Shown here in pieces: positions 27,001 through 35,401 of a DNA stretch of 64,000 nt (the stretch's first letter is position 1; each line of letters opens with the position of its first letter). Under the pieces are notes generated by a model that saw only the letters and a list, made by a program, of their open reading frames with translations, was not told the origin of the DNA and made no database searches. The DNA comes from Microbulbifer hainanensis (GTDB lineage: Bacteria > Pseudomonadota > Gammaproteobacteria > Pseudomonadales > Cellvibrionaceae), in contig NZ_JACZCR010000047.1 of NCBI RefSeq assembly GCF_014904735.1, positions 1 through 64,000 of the forward strand, in the 5' to 3' direction. Position numbers and translations under genes: made by a program.

Positions 27001-27978
27001 TTACTTCAGTGTCAGTATCACTTTACCCCGTGCGCGACGTTCGGTGATCGACGCGAAGGCCTGTACATACTCTTCAAACCGATAAACTTCGGTTGTCAGC
27101 GGGTTCAGTTTTCCCTCCTCGACCATCTGCAACAGCTCGGCAAAATTCTGCAGGTTGGCTTTGGGATCTCTCTGCGCCCAGCTGCCCCAGAAAATTCCCA
27201 TAATATCGCCCGCTTTAAGCAGTGGCAGGTTCAGCGGCAACCTGGGAATATCCCCCGAAGCGAAACCAATGACCAGGTAACGCCCACACCAGGCGATAGA
27301 ACGGTAGGCTTCTTCCGTGTAGTCGCCACCGACCGGATCGTAGATAACATCAGCACCCTTGCCACCGGTCAGTTCCTTGATGCGATCCTTGAGGTTTTCC
27401 TCTGAGTAATTGATCAGCTCATCCGCACCCACCTCGCGGCAAAACTCCAGCTTTTCCGCACTGGATGCGCAGGCAATCACCCGGGCCCCGAGAGACTTAC
27501 CCAACTGGATGGCAGTCACACCGACACCACCCGCTGCTCCCAGCACCACCAGGGTTTCGCCCGGTTCCAGGGCTGCGCGTTGCTTGAGCGCGTAATAGGA
27601 AGTGGCATAGGTGATACAGAATCCGGCAGCCTGTTCGAAACTGAGTTTTTCCGGCATCGGCACCAGCAGTTTCTGGTCCACGTTAACCTGCTCTGCAAAT
27701 GCGGACATGCCCGGCATGGCGATCACGCGGTCGCCAACCTTGAAGTTTTTCACCGCGCTGCCCACAGCACTGATTACACCGGCACATTCGCCACCGGGCA
27801 CAAACGGTAGTGGTGGTTTCACCTGGTATTTTCCGGCAATGATCAGCGAATCCGGGAAATTGATGCCCGCGGCACGCACATCAATACGCACCTCGCTTTC
27901 TTTCAGTTCCGGAAGTTCCCGCTCGGCAATGACCAGCGTTTCCGCAGTACCGTATTCCTCGCACACCAGAGCGCGCAT
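27001..27978 (-). CDS. NADPH:quinone oxidoreductase-type MDR family protein
   Basis: A 325-residue zinc-independent medium-chain reductase: MRALVCEEYGTAETL, then FVPGGECAGVISAVGSAVKNFKVGDRV, the nucleotide-binding GAAGGVGVTAIQLGKSLGARVIA (about 140-162), and DVIYDPVGGDYTEEAYRS. No structural zinc Cys cluster is seen, fitting the quinone/enoyl reductase branch. It is the last gene of the acyl-CoA catabolic operon, so it may act as an enoyl-CoA or enone reductase there (inference). The start at 27978 has GGAG 6 bases upstream; the same 16 bases occur before the SDR gene at 32270. Confidence 0.88.
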   Translation of the reverse strand: MRALVCEEYGTAETLVIAERELPELKESEVRIDVRAAGINFPDSLIIAGKYQVKPPLPFVPGGECAGVISAVGSAVKNFKVGDRVIAMPGMSAFAEQVNVDQKLLVPMPEKLSFEQAAGFCITYATSYYALKQRAALEPGETLVVLGAAGGVGVTAIQLGKSLGARVIACASSAEKLEFCREVGADELINYSEENLKDRIKELTGGKGADVIYDPVGGDYTEEAYRSIAWCGRYLVIGFASGDIPRLPLNLPLLKAGDIMGIFWGSWAQRDPKANLQNFAELLQMVEEGKLNPLTTEVYRFEEYVQAFASITERRARGKVILTLK

Positions 27979-28028
27979 ACATTTCTCCAATTCTTCAATC
28001 TAAACCAAGTTTGACGGCGACGAAAAGA

Positions 28029-29210
28029 TCACACCACTTCAAACAGCCCGGCCGCCCCCATGCCGCCGCCCACGCACATGGTAACCACGACATACTTGAC
28101 CCCGCGGCGTTTGCCTTCCAGCAGTGCGTGCCCGACCATGCGCGCACCACTCATGCCATACGGGTGGCCGATGGAAATGGCCCCGCCGTTGACATTGAGT
28201 CGGTCGTTATCGATTCCCAACTTGTCACGGCAGTAGAGTACCTGTACCGCAAAGGCTTCGTTCAGTTCCCACAGGCCGATATCGTCCATGGAGAGCCCTG
28301 TCCGCTTGAGCAGCTTGGGAATGGCATAGACGGGGCCGATACCCATTTCGTCCGGCTCGCAACCGGCCACTGCCATTCCCCGGTAGATACCCAGCGGCTG
28401 CAGGTTGCGCTGCTCTGCAAGCGCGCGATCCATCAGCACCATCGCCGCCGCACCATCGGACAACTGCGACGCGTTGCCAGCGGTGATGATGCCGCCCTCG
28501 CGCACCGGCTTTAACCCCTGCAACCCTTCGAGCGTCGTCTGCGGCCGGTTGCCCTCGTCCTGGGCCAGCGTGACTTCCTCATAGGAAATCTCGCCGCTCT
28601 CTTTGTCGAATACGCCCTTGGTGCAGGTTACCGGGATGATTTCGTCTTTGAATAGATTGGCCTGCTGCGCGGCCGCGGTGCGCATCTGCGACTGCAACGC
28701 ATATTCATCCTGGCGCTCGCGCCCAATACCGTAGCGCTCGGCAACCACCTCCGCCGTGTCGATCATCGGCATATAGATCGCCTTGTGCATTTCGAGCAGC
28801 CCCGGATCCGTCGCCCGGAAACTGTTCATGTGCTCGTTCTGCACTAGGGAGATCTGCTCCAGTCCGCCCGCCACAGCAACCGGGCAACCATCCTGCACAA
28901 TCTGCTTGGCCGCCGTCGCCACCGCCATCAGGCCCGACGAACACTGGCGATCGATGGTCATGCCGGCAACGCTGACCGGCAGCCCTGCGCGCAGCGCGAT
29001 CTGGCGCGCCGCATTCAGACCCGTGGTGCCCTGCTGCATGGCCACGCCGAAAATACAGTCGTCGACTTCTGCCGCTTCGATTCCAGCGCGCTCGACTGCG
29101 GCGCTGACCGCGTGCGCGGCGAGGCTGGGGCCCTCGAGATTATTGAATGCACCGCGATAGGCCTTGCCGATCGGCGTGCGTGCGGTAGAGACGATAACGG
29201 CTTCTTTCAT
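28029..29210 (-). CDS. Thiolase (acetyl-CoA C-acyltransferase)
   Basis: Thiolytic cleavage of 3-ketoacyl-CoA to acetyl-CoA (or propionyl-CoA) and shortened acyl-CoA. The 393 residues are full length, with the acylation Cys in QCSSGLMAV (about 90), the [21 protein letters not shown] segment (catalytic His), and the C-terminal second Cys in [15 protein letters not shown]. The ATG has GAGGAAA upstream. It lies between the HSD17B4-type dehydrogenase and the MDR gene in the operon, where it would complete a beta-oxidation-like round. Confidence 0.95.
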   Translation of the reverse strand: MKEAVIVSTARTPIGKAYRGAFNNLEGPSLAAHAVSAAVERAGIEAAEVDDCIFGVAMQQGTTGLNAARQIALRAGLPVSVAGMTIDRQCSSGLMAVATAAKQIVQDGCPVAVAGGLEQISLVQNEHMNSFRATDPGLLEMHKAIYMPMIDTAEVVAERYGIGRERQDEYALQSQMRTAAAQQANLFKDEIIPVTCTKGVFDKESGEISYEEVTLAQDEGNRPQTTLEGLQGLKPVREGGIITAGNASQLSDGAAAMVLMDRALAEQRNLQPLGIYRGMAVAGCEPDEMGIGPVYAIPKLLKRTGLSMDDIGLWELNEAFAVQVLYCRDKLGIDNDRLNVNGGAISIGHPYGMSGARMVGHALLEGKRRGVKYVVVTMCVGGGMGAAGLFEVV

Positions 29211-29243
29211 GATGGTTTCCTCAATTCAGTCGCGAATTGATAT

Positions 29244-30167
29244 TCAGCTCAATTCCACATCCAGCGCAGCTGCGGCTTTCTGCACAAATTTGACGGTCTG
29301 ATTCAGGCCGCCGACCAGTTCTTTCTGGGCACTCTCATCCGAGATTGCGTCCAGGTTGGCAAGTACATCTTCCGCTGTCTGCCGTTCCGGTGGCAGATAG
29401 ACACCATCGGTTTCCACAATCCTGGCGCGGGCAAATGCACCGGCGCCGGCACCCAGAATAAAGCGATTGGGCGCATCTTCTGCCACCAGAGCGACCAGGC
29501 CCGCGGTAACCGATTCCGGCGTCATCAGATCGAGAATTTTCTCATCGGTAATAATGTCTTCCGTCATTCGGGTACGCGCAGTCGGCGACAGGCAGTTGAT
29601 CTTGATACCGTACTTTTCACCCTCCAGATACAGGGTGTTCATCAGCCCCACCAGCGCCATCTTGGCGGCACCGTAGTTGGACTGGCCGAAGTTACCGTAA
29701 AGCCCGGAAGAGGAAGTGGTCATGACAATACGGCCGTAATTCTGCTCACGCATCAGGCCCCAAACCGCCTTGGTGCAGTTGACCGAGCCCATCAGGTGCA
29801 CTTCCATCACAAGTTTAAAATCGTCCAGATCCGCCTTGGCGAAGGATTTGTCCCTCAATATACCGGCATTGTTCACCAGAATATCCACGCGACCCCATTG
29901 ATCCACGGCCTCTTTGACCATGGCTTCCACTTCACCGTAACGGGTCACATTGGCGCCGTTGGCGATGGCCTCGCCCCCGAAACCGCGAATCTCTGCCACC
30001 ACCTGCTCCGCCGCGGACAGAGATGCGCCGGAACCGTCCCGCGCGCCGCCCAGATCGTTGACGACGACACGCGCTCCGCGTCGCGCCAGTTCCAGCGCGT
30101 GGGATTTTCCAAGGCCGTTGCCGGCGCCGGTCACAATGGCGACCTGCCCATCAAATCGAATGCTCAT
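29244..30167 (-). CDS. SDR dehydrogenase, HSD17B4 / peroxisomal multifunctional-enzyme type
   Basis: A 307-residue short-chain dehydrogenase with the long form typical of the N-terminal dehydrogenase of peroxisomal multifunctional enzyme type 2, which oxidises 3-hydroxyacyl-CoA. It has the NAD site VTGAGNGLGKSHALELARRGA, NDLGGARDGSG (the extended loop of this subfamily), NNAGILRDKSF, catalytic Ser in TTSSSGLYGN and the YGAAK Tyr-Lys pair. A C-terminal tail of about 60 residues follows the Rossmann core. With the adjacent MaoC hydratase it reproduces, as separate genes, the hydratase/dehydrogenase halves of that enzyme. Confidence 0.9.
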   Translation of the reverse strand: MSIRFDGQVAIVTGAGNGLGKSHALELARRGARVVVNDLGGARDGSGASLSAAEQVVAEIRGFGGEAIANGANVTRYGEVEAMVKEAVDQWGRVDILVNNAGILRDKSFAKADLDDFKLVMEVHLMGSVNCTKAVWGLMREQNYGRIVMTTSSSGLYGNFGQSNYGAAKMALVGLMNTLYLEGEKYGIKINCLSPTARTRMTEDIITDEKILDLMTPESVTAGLVALVAEDAPNRFILGAGAGAFARARIVETDGVYLPPERQTAEDVLANLDAISDESAQKELVGGLNQTVKFVQKAAAALDVELS

Positions 30168-30194
30168 ATCGCTGACTCTCTCAAAACCGATTTT

Positions 30195-30653
30195 TTAGAC
30201 GAATTGCATAAACAGCCACTCGGCAATCAACGCCGGTTTCTCCTGCCCCTCAATCTCCATGGTGACTTCCAGCTTCAACTGAAACTGGTTCGGGCTTTTC
30301 TCCTGGATATCCAGAACCTTCGCCCGCACGCGGACATTGCTGTCGACCTTGACGGGATTGATAAAGCGCACTTTATCCAGGCCATAGTTAACCCCCATCT
30401 GCACGCCCTCGATACCAATTTGCAGTTGTTCCGCAAAATAGGACAGCAGTGACAGAGTCAGGAAGCCGTGGGCAATAGTCCCGCCGAACGGGGTCTGTTT
30501 GGCCGCCTCGGGATCCACATGGATAAACTGGCGATCGAGGGTGCACTCGGCAAAGGTATCAATACGGTGCTGATCTATTTTCAGCCAGTCGGTGGCCTCA
30601 CTTTCAAACCCGATGAATGCCTGGATCTGGTCGCGGGGAATCAATGTCGTCAT
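30195..30653 (-). CDS. MaoC-family (R)-specific enoyl-CoA hydratase
   Basis: A 152-residue hot-dog-fold hydratase: ATDWLKIDQHRIDTFAECTLDRQFIHVDPEAAKQTPFGGTIAHGFLTLSLL. The Asp...His pair in the hydratase-2 motif (D in FAECTLDRQFIHVDPE; the H of IAHGF is part of the pocket) marks (R)-hydratase activity. The product, (R)-3-hydroxyacyl-CoA, is the substrate of HSD17B4-type dehydrogenases such as the next gene. AGGAG is 7 bases before the ATG. Confidence 0.92.
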   Translation of the reverse strand: MTTLIPRDQIQAFIGFESEATDWLKIDQHRIDTFAECTLDRQFIHVDPEAAKQTPFGGTIAHGFLTLSLLSYFAEQLQIGIEGVQMGVNYGLDKVRFINPVKVDSNVRVRAKVLDIQEKSPNQFQLKLEVTMEIEGQEKPALIAEWLFMQFV

Positions 30654-30709
30654 GGTGTACTCCTGTTGTTATCTGTTCATTGGAGTCAATTCACAAAAGG
30701 CGTTGCGCG

Positions 30710-31492
30710 TCAGTAGGCGGAAAGTCCGCCGTCTACCGCCAGCGCCTGCCCCGTGACATAGGTCATTTTAGGCGACAGCAACATCAGCATCGCCGTCACC
30801 ACTTCCTCCGGCTGCCCCAGGCGCTTCATCGGACACCCGGAAGCGAGGAAACCCTGGAAATCCTGCTGGCTAACACCGGGTGTTTCGATACCTGTCACCA
30901 TCGGCGTCAGGGTAAAGAAGGGGCAGATCGCATTGACGCGCACGCCGTATTTGGCAGTTTCCACTGCAGCGGTCTTTGTCAGGCCGATGACCGCATGTTT
31001 TGCCGCCGAATAGGAGGCAATCTTGGGGGCGCCGCCCAGACCAGCCATTGACGACACATTGAGCACCACACCGCTGCCGCGCTTTTTCATCAGCGGCAGC
31101 TGGTGCTTGAGGCCGAACAGGACACCCTTCAGGTTAACGTTGTACTGACGGTCCATCTCCGCCTCGTCAGTCTCTTCAACCAGCATCATCGGCGGGGCAA
31201 TACCGGCATTGTTGACCGCAATATCCAGCTGCCCGAATGCGTCCTGTGCCAATTCCACCAGTGCCGCGCAGTCTTTTTCTGACGACACGTCGCAACGCCG
31301 CGCGCGGACTTCGATACCTGCTCCACCCAGCTCGTCGGCCAGTGTCATCAGATCCGCTTCATTGATATCGCCCAATACCAGCTTTGTTCCACGCTCGCCC
31401 AACTCGCGGGCGAGTAGCTTGCCAAATCCGCTGGAAGCACCGGTAATCAGCGCCACCTGGCCGCTGAAATCGAGAATCGGATCGGTAGCCAT
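30710..31492 (-). CDS. SDR-family oxidoreductase
   Basis: A 260-residue classical short-chain dehydrogenase: LITGASSGFGKLLARELGERG nucleotide site, NNAGIAPPMML, catalytic Ser in LNVSSMAGLGG, YSAAKHAV (Tyr/Lys), and the late GQALAVDGGLSAY. The substrate is not readable; neighbours suggest a hydroxyacyl-CoA. ATG at 31492 is chosen; a GTG at 31507 would overlap the upstream gene. It begins one base after the stop of the preceding SDR gene, so the two are coupled. Confidence 0.9.
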   Translation of the reverse strand: MATDPILDFSGQVALITGASSGFGKLLARELGERGTKLVLGDINEADLMTLADELGGAGIEVRARRCDVSSEKDCAALVELAQDAFGQLDIAVNNAGIAPPMMLVEETDEAEMDRQYNVNLKGVLFGLKHQLPLMKKRGSGVVLNVSSMAGLGGAPKIASYSAAKHAVIGLTKTAAVETAKYGVRVNAICPFFTLTPMVTGIETPGVSQQDFQGFLASGCPMKRLGQPEEVVTAMLMLLSPKMTYVTGQALAVDGGLSAY

Positions 31493-31493
31493 A

Positions 31494-32270
31494 TCAGATA
31501 CCCCCACAGGAAGTCATGCCGCCGTCGACCACTACACATTCACCGGTGGTGTAGCTGGACGCATCGGAGACGAGATAGAGCACGGTACCGGCCATTTCCT
31601 CCGGCTCCGCGTGACGGTGCATAGGAATATGGTCGACGGCCGTCTTGTAGATATCCTCGTGGGTGAACAGCGCGCCGGCGAACTTGGTCTTGGTCAACCC
31701 CGGCAACAGCGCATTGACGCGGATATTGAACTGCGCACACTCCTTGGCAAATGCCTTGGTCATATTCACTACCGCCGCCTTGGTGATGGAGTAGATGCCC
31801 TGGCCCACCCCGGGCTGCAGCGCATTGATCGAGGCAGTATTGACAATACAACCACCGCCCTGCTCGCGCATCAGCTTGCCGGCCTCGACGGACATAAAGA
31901 AATAACCGCGAATATTTACGTCGACGGTTTTCTGGAAGGCACCCAGGTCCGTATCGAGAATATGGCCGAAGTACGGGTTCGTTGCCGCATTGTTCACCAG
32001 GATATCCAGGCGACCGTATTTCTGGCGAATCTCGCCGAAGACCCGCTCGATGTCCTCCATATTGCCGATATGGCAGGGTACCGCTTCGGCCTTGCCACCG
32101 GCGTCGACAATGGCATCGGCGACTGCCTGGCAGCCCTCGATCTTCCGGCTGGACACCAGCACGTGGGCGCCCTGCTCTGCCAGCAGCTTGGCAATGGCTT
32201 CGCCGATACCCCGGCTCGCACCGGTCACCAGAGCAATCTTGCCTTTCAGGTCAAAAAGATTAGTCGCCAT
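31494..32270 (-). CDS. SDR-family oxidoreductase
   Basis: A 258-residue classical SDR: MATNLFDLKGKIALVTGASRGIGEAIAKLLAEQGA, NNAATNPYFGHIL, catalytic Ser in NTASINALQPGVGQG, YSITKAAV (Tyr/Lys), and ECVVVDGGMTSCGG. The start is set by GGAG 6 bases before 32270. The DHRS4-like NNAATNPYFG loop is typical of SDRs found in acyl-CoA operons. It follows the kinase gene by 34 bp. Substrate is inferred from context only. Confidence 0.9.
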   Translation of the reverse strand: MATNLFDLKGKIALVTGASRGIGEAIAKLLAEQGAHVLVSSRKIEGCQAVADAIVDAGGKAEAVPCHIGNMEDIERVFGEIRQKYGRLDILVNNAATNPYFGHILDTDLGAFQKTVDVNIRGYFFMSVEAGKLMREQGGGCIVNTASINALQPGVGQGIYSITKAAVVNMTKAFAKECAQFNIRVNALLPGLTKTKFAGALFTHEDIYKTAVDHIPMHRHAEPEEMAGTVLYLVSDASSYTTGECVVVDGGMTSCGGI

Positions 32271-32304
32271 ACATTTCTCCAATACGTAAATTTTTAATTT
32301 GGTT

Positions 32305-33366
32305 TCAGGATTCTTTGTCGATCACATCCAGGGCCATCTGTGCCAGCGGCTCTACAAAGGCGCCCAGTTTGGCTGCGCTCTTGCTGGAAGCATTCCCGTC
32401 CTGCGCGCGCTTGGCGACACCCTGTACGATTGCCGCGAGACGGAAAAAGCTGAAGGCCAGATAGAAGGCCCAGTTGTCGATTTTATCGATTCCCATGCGA
32501 GCGCAGTAACTGGCGACGTATTCCCGTTCCGAGGGAATGCCCAGCGCGTGCCGGTCCATCCCCATCAGTCCGGAGATATTGCCCGCGCCCGCGGGCATGC
32601 GCAGCTGCATGCACTGATAGGCCAGGTCGGCAAAGGGGTGACCGAGCGTCGACAGTTCCCAGTCGAGCACCGCGATAGCGCGGCTCTCGGTGGGGTGAAA
32701 TACGATGTTGTCGAGACGGTAGTCGCCGTGCACCAGCGTTGCGCGGCCGTCATCTGCAGGCAGAGCGGTTCCGAGCCAGTCCATCAACTGATCCATCGCC
32801 GCAATCGGCTGCAGCTCCGAGGCCCGGTATTGCCCCTGCCAGCGCTCCAGCTGGCGCTCGAAGTAATTCCCCGGCTTGCCGTAATCGGTCAGCCCACAGG
32901 CCTCCAGATCGACGCTGTGCAGGGCAGCCAGTACCCGATTCATTTCTTCGTAAAAGCCGCTGCGTTGGGCGTTGTCGAGTTCCGGCAACGCCGCATCCCA
33001 GAAAATCCGGCCGTCGCAGTATTCCATCACGTAGAACATCGAGCCGATCAGTTCCCGATCTTCACACAGGTGCAGTACACGCGGCACCGGCACATCGGTA
33101 TCCGCCAACGCGCGCATCACGCGAAATTCTCGATCCACCGCGTGGGCAGATTTCAGCAGTTTGCCCGGGGGCTGGCGGCGCAATACGTAGGTACCGGATT
33201 CCGCCTGGACTTTGAACGTCGGGTTCGACTGGCCGCCGGAGAACTTTTCGACCTGGATCGGCCCGCGGAAGCCTTCGATATGTGTAGCCAGGTACGCGGC
33301 CAGTTTTTCGGTGGGCAACTGCTCCACCGCCGTTTTCTTGCCGGATTCCATTGTTTCCGTGGTCAC
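32305..33366 (-). CDS. APH-fold phosphotransferase (LvaA / ACAD10-11 kinase-domain type)
   Basis: A 353-residue small-molecule kinase of the aminoglycoside-phosphotransferase fold. Seen: IEGFRGPIQVEKFSGGQSNPTFKV (nucleotide loop), YVLRRQPPGKLLKSAHAVDREFRVM (typical of the ACAD10/11 kinase domain), FYVMEYCDGRIFWD, the catalytic HGDYRLDNIVFHP (about 213-225) and the metal site VLDWELSTLGHP. In animals this domain is fused to an acyl-CoA dehydrogenase and phosphorylates 4-hydroxyacyl-CoA; bacterial LvaA does so in levulinate catabolism. Here it is a separate gene next to the matching dehydrogenase. The start may be GTG 33366 or ATG 33351. Confidence 0.9.
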   Translation of the reverse strand: MTTETMESGKKTAVEQLPTEKLAAYLATHIEGFRGPIQVEKFSGGQSNPTFKVQAESGTYVLRRQPPGKLLKSAHAVDREFRVMRALADTDVPVPRVLHLCEDRELIGSMFYVMEYCDGRIFWDAALPELDNAQRSGFYEEMNRVLAALHSVDLEACGLTDYGKPGNYFERQLERWQGQYRASELQPIAAMDQLMDWLGTALPADDGRATLVHGDYRLDNIVFHPTESRAIAVLDWELSTLGHPFADLAYQCMQLRMPAGAGNISGLMGMDRHALGIPSEREYVASYCARMGIDKIDNWAFYLAFSFFRLAAIVQGVAKRAQDGNASSKSAAKLGAFVEPLAQMALDVIDKES

Positions 33367-33394
33367 GTTGTCATCACCTTATCGCTCGATTTTT

Positions 33395-34609
33395 TTATTC
33401 GGTTTCAGCACCGTAACGCGCCGCGAGGTTGCGTCCCAGCTGCATCATATGCACCTGGTCGGGTCCATCCGCCAGGCGGATGGTGCGCGCATAGGCGTAG
33501 TGCTGTGCAAGGTTGAAATCCTGGCTGAGGCCCGCGGCGCCGTGAATCTGTATCGCCCGGTCAATCACATTGCAGGCCATTTGCGGCGCCACGATTTTGA
33601 TCATTGCGATCAGGTCTTTCGCCGACTTGTTACCATACTTATCCATCTGCTGCGCCGCTTTCAGGGTCAACAGTCGCGCCTGTTCGATTTCACAGGCGGA
33701 CTTGGCGATATCCTCGCGCACCGATTGCTGCTTGCTCATCGGACGACCGAATACCACGCGCTGTTCGGCACGACGGGACATCATTTCCAGCGCGCGCTGT
33801 GCCTGGCCGATCAGGCGCATGCAGTGGTGAATGCGCCCCGGCCCGAGACGGCCCTGGGCGATTTCAAAGCCCCGCCCCTCGCCGAGAATCAGGTTGGACG
33901 CCGGCACGCGCACATTGTCGAATATCACCTCCGCGTGGCCTTCCGGTGCGTCGTCGTAGCCAAACACCGTCATCGGGCGCAGAATTTTCACTCCGGGGGT
34001 ATCGGTGGGTACGAGAATCTGCGACTGCTGCTGATGGCGGTTCGGGTTTTCCGGATCGGACTTGCCCATCACGATCATGATTTTGCAGCGCTTGTTCATC
34101 AACCCACTGATATAGAACTTGTGGCCATTGATAACGTAGTCATCGCCATCGCGCACGATCGAGGTTTCGATATTGGTAGCATCGGATGACGCCACCTTCG
34201 GCTCCGTCATTGCAAATGCGGAGCGGATCTCTCCGGCGAGCAATGGTGTCAGCCACTGCGCCTGCTGCTCGGGGCTGCCGTACTGTGCCAGCACTTCCAT
34301 ATTGCCGGTGTCGGGGGCGCTGCAGTTGAAAATCTCCGAGGAAAAGAGCACCTTGCCCATTTCTTCGGCCAGCGGCGCGTACTCGAGATTGGTCAGGCCC
34401 GCGCCGAAGCGGGAGTCCGGCATAAACAGGTTCCACAGCTCGGCACTCTTCGCCTTGGCTTTCAGTTCCTCCATGATCGCCGGTTCGCCCCAGCGATCTT
34501 CCTGCAGCTGCTGGAAGTAGGTGTCTTCAGCCGGATAGACATGTTCCTGCATAAACTGCTGCAGGCGTTCGAGTAGCTGTTTTACTTTGTCTGAATATTC
34601 AAAATCCAT
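33395..34609 (-). CDS. Acyl-CoA dehydrogenase-family protein (ACAD10/11 type)
   Basis: A 404-residue flavoprotein. The N-terminal half has [40 protein letters not shown] and [20 protein letters not shown], the last being diagnostic of the ACAD10/ACAD11 branch. The middle holds the [23 protein letters not shown] segment, and the end [35 protein letters not shown]. In animals and in LvaC this branch removes phosphate from a 4-phosphoacyl-CoA and isomerises the product to a 3-hydroxyacyl or enoyl-CoA, rather than only dehydrogenating. It precedes the kinase gene by 28 bp. Confidence 0.93.
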   Translation of the reverse strand: MDFEYSDKVKQLLERLQQFMQEHVYPAEDTYFQQLQEDRWGEPAIMEELKAKAKSAELWNLFMPDSRFGAGLTNLEYAPLAEEMGKVLFSSEIFNCSAPDTGNMEVLAQYGSPEQQAQWLTPLLAGEIRSAFAMTEPKVASSDATNIETSIVRDGDDYVINGHKFYISGLMNKRCKIMIVMGKSDPENPNRHQQQSQILVPTDTPGVKILRPMTVFGYDDAPEGHAEVIFDNVRVPASNLILGEGRGFEIAQGRLGPGRIHHCMRLIGQAQRALEMMSRRAEQRVVFGRPMSKQQSVREDIAKSACEIEQARLLTLKAAQQMDKYGNKSAKDLIAMIKIVAPQMACNVIDRAIQIHGAAGLSQDFNLAQHYAYARTIRLADGPDQVHMMQLGRNLAARYGAETE

Positions 34610-34621
34610 TATTCGCTACCT

Positions 34622-35293
34622 TTAGCTGTAGGTAATAAATTCCTGCCGCTCCTCGCTTTCGAGATGTGGCACGTGATTGAAACTGTGCAGACTGACGCTG
34701 TCAGCACTGGAGAAAAACTGACTGACTGACGTGTTCTTGATCTGCATATTGAGCTTGGTGACCGTCTCCGCATGGGCGCCGAGCACCTGGCGTACCATCA
34801 TCGCAATGGCGCCGCCGGAACTGACGACCAGAGTGGTACTGCCTTTGGGTCCACTGCCGATCACTTTCAGTCCGTCCTCAATACGCTGTTCGAACGCCCG
34901 CCATGTCTCGGTTGGAGTAATTTCTCCGTTGGCCCAGGCGAGCATGGCTTTTTTCAGGAAGCGGTAATAATCGGCCCGGCCGGCGTCCTTAGCAGGCACG
35001 GAGTGCGGATCGCGCTCTCCGTAACTGCGCATCATGCTGTGGAAATCGAATTCATTCAGGTGCGGCACCAGCTCGACCCGGGAGACATCCAGGTCCAGTC
35101 CCTCGCAGATCCCCTGCGCCGTCTCCCGGTGGCGCAACAGGTCCCCGCAAAGGACCCGATCAAACTGCATGCGGGCATCACGCCAGTGCTCTCCCAGCCA
35201 GCGCGCCTGGCGCCAGCCAAGATCGGATAGCTTGTCGTAGTCGGCGGCGCCAAATGACGCCTGGCCATGGCGAACGATATAAAACTCAGCCAA
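34622..35293 (-). CDS. Histidine phosphatase (phosphoglycerate-mutase-like) family protein
   Basis: A 223-residue branch-2-like histidine phosphatase: YIVRHGQASFGAADYDKLSDLGWRQARWLGEHW gives the RHG catalytic histidine (about residue 8), RHRETAQGI is the second phosphate-binding Arg, and VVSSGGAIAMMVRQVLGA takes the place where other members have a catalytic His (GH); here it reads SSGGA, so the usual second His is not evident. It is the first gene of the acyl-CoA operon. A phosphatase beside an acyl-CoA kinase may be a repair or off-pathway enzyme (speculative). Confidence 0.85.
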   Translation of the reverse strand: MAEFYIVRHGQASFGAADYDKLSDLGWRQARWLGEHWRDARMQFDRVLCGDLLRHRETAQGICEGLDLDVSRVELVPHLNEFDFHSMMRSYGERDPHSVPAKDAGRADYYRFLKKAMLAWANGEITPTETWRAFEQRIEDGLKVIGSGPKGSTTLVVSSGGAIAMMVRQVLGAHAETVTKLNMQIKNTSVSQFFSSADSVSLHSFNHVPHLESEERQEFITYS

Positions 35294-35357
35294 TTTGTAT
35301 CTCCCCTCGGATTGCCCACTACCCTAGCTCGCCCCCATAGATCATCCAAATTTATTA

Positions 35358-35370
35358 TGCGAATATCGCA
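35358..35370. promoter_or_regulatory. LysR-type T-N11-A operator between lysR and the acyl-CoA operon
   Basis: TGCGAATATCGCA is a perfect inverted repeat (TGCGA/TCGCA) of the T-N11-A form used by LysR-type regulators. It lies 32 bp before the lysR start and 65 bp before the first operon gene, the usual divergent arrangement. Its presence argues against the ATG at 35357, which would place the operator inside lysR. Confidence 0.6.
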
Positions 35371-35401
35371 CCATTCACAGCATCAAACTTGGGTGATCGA
35401 A

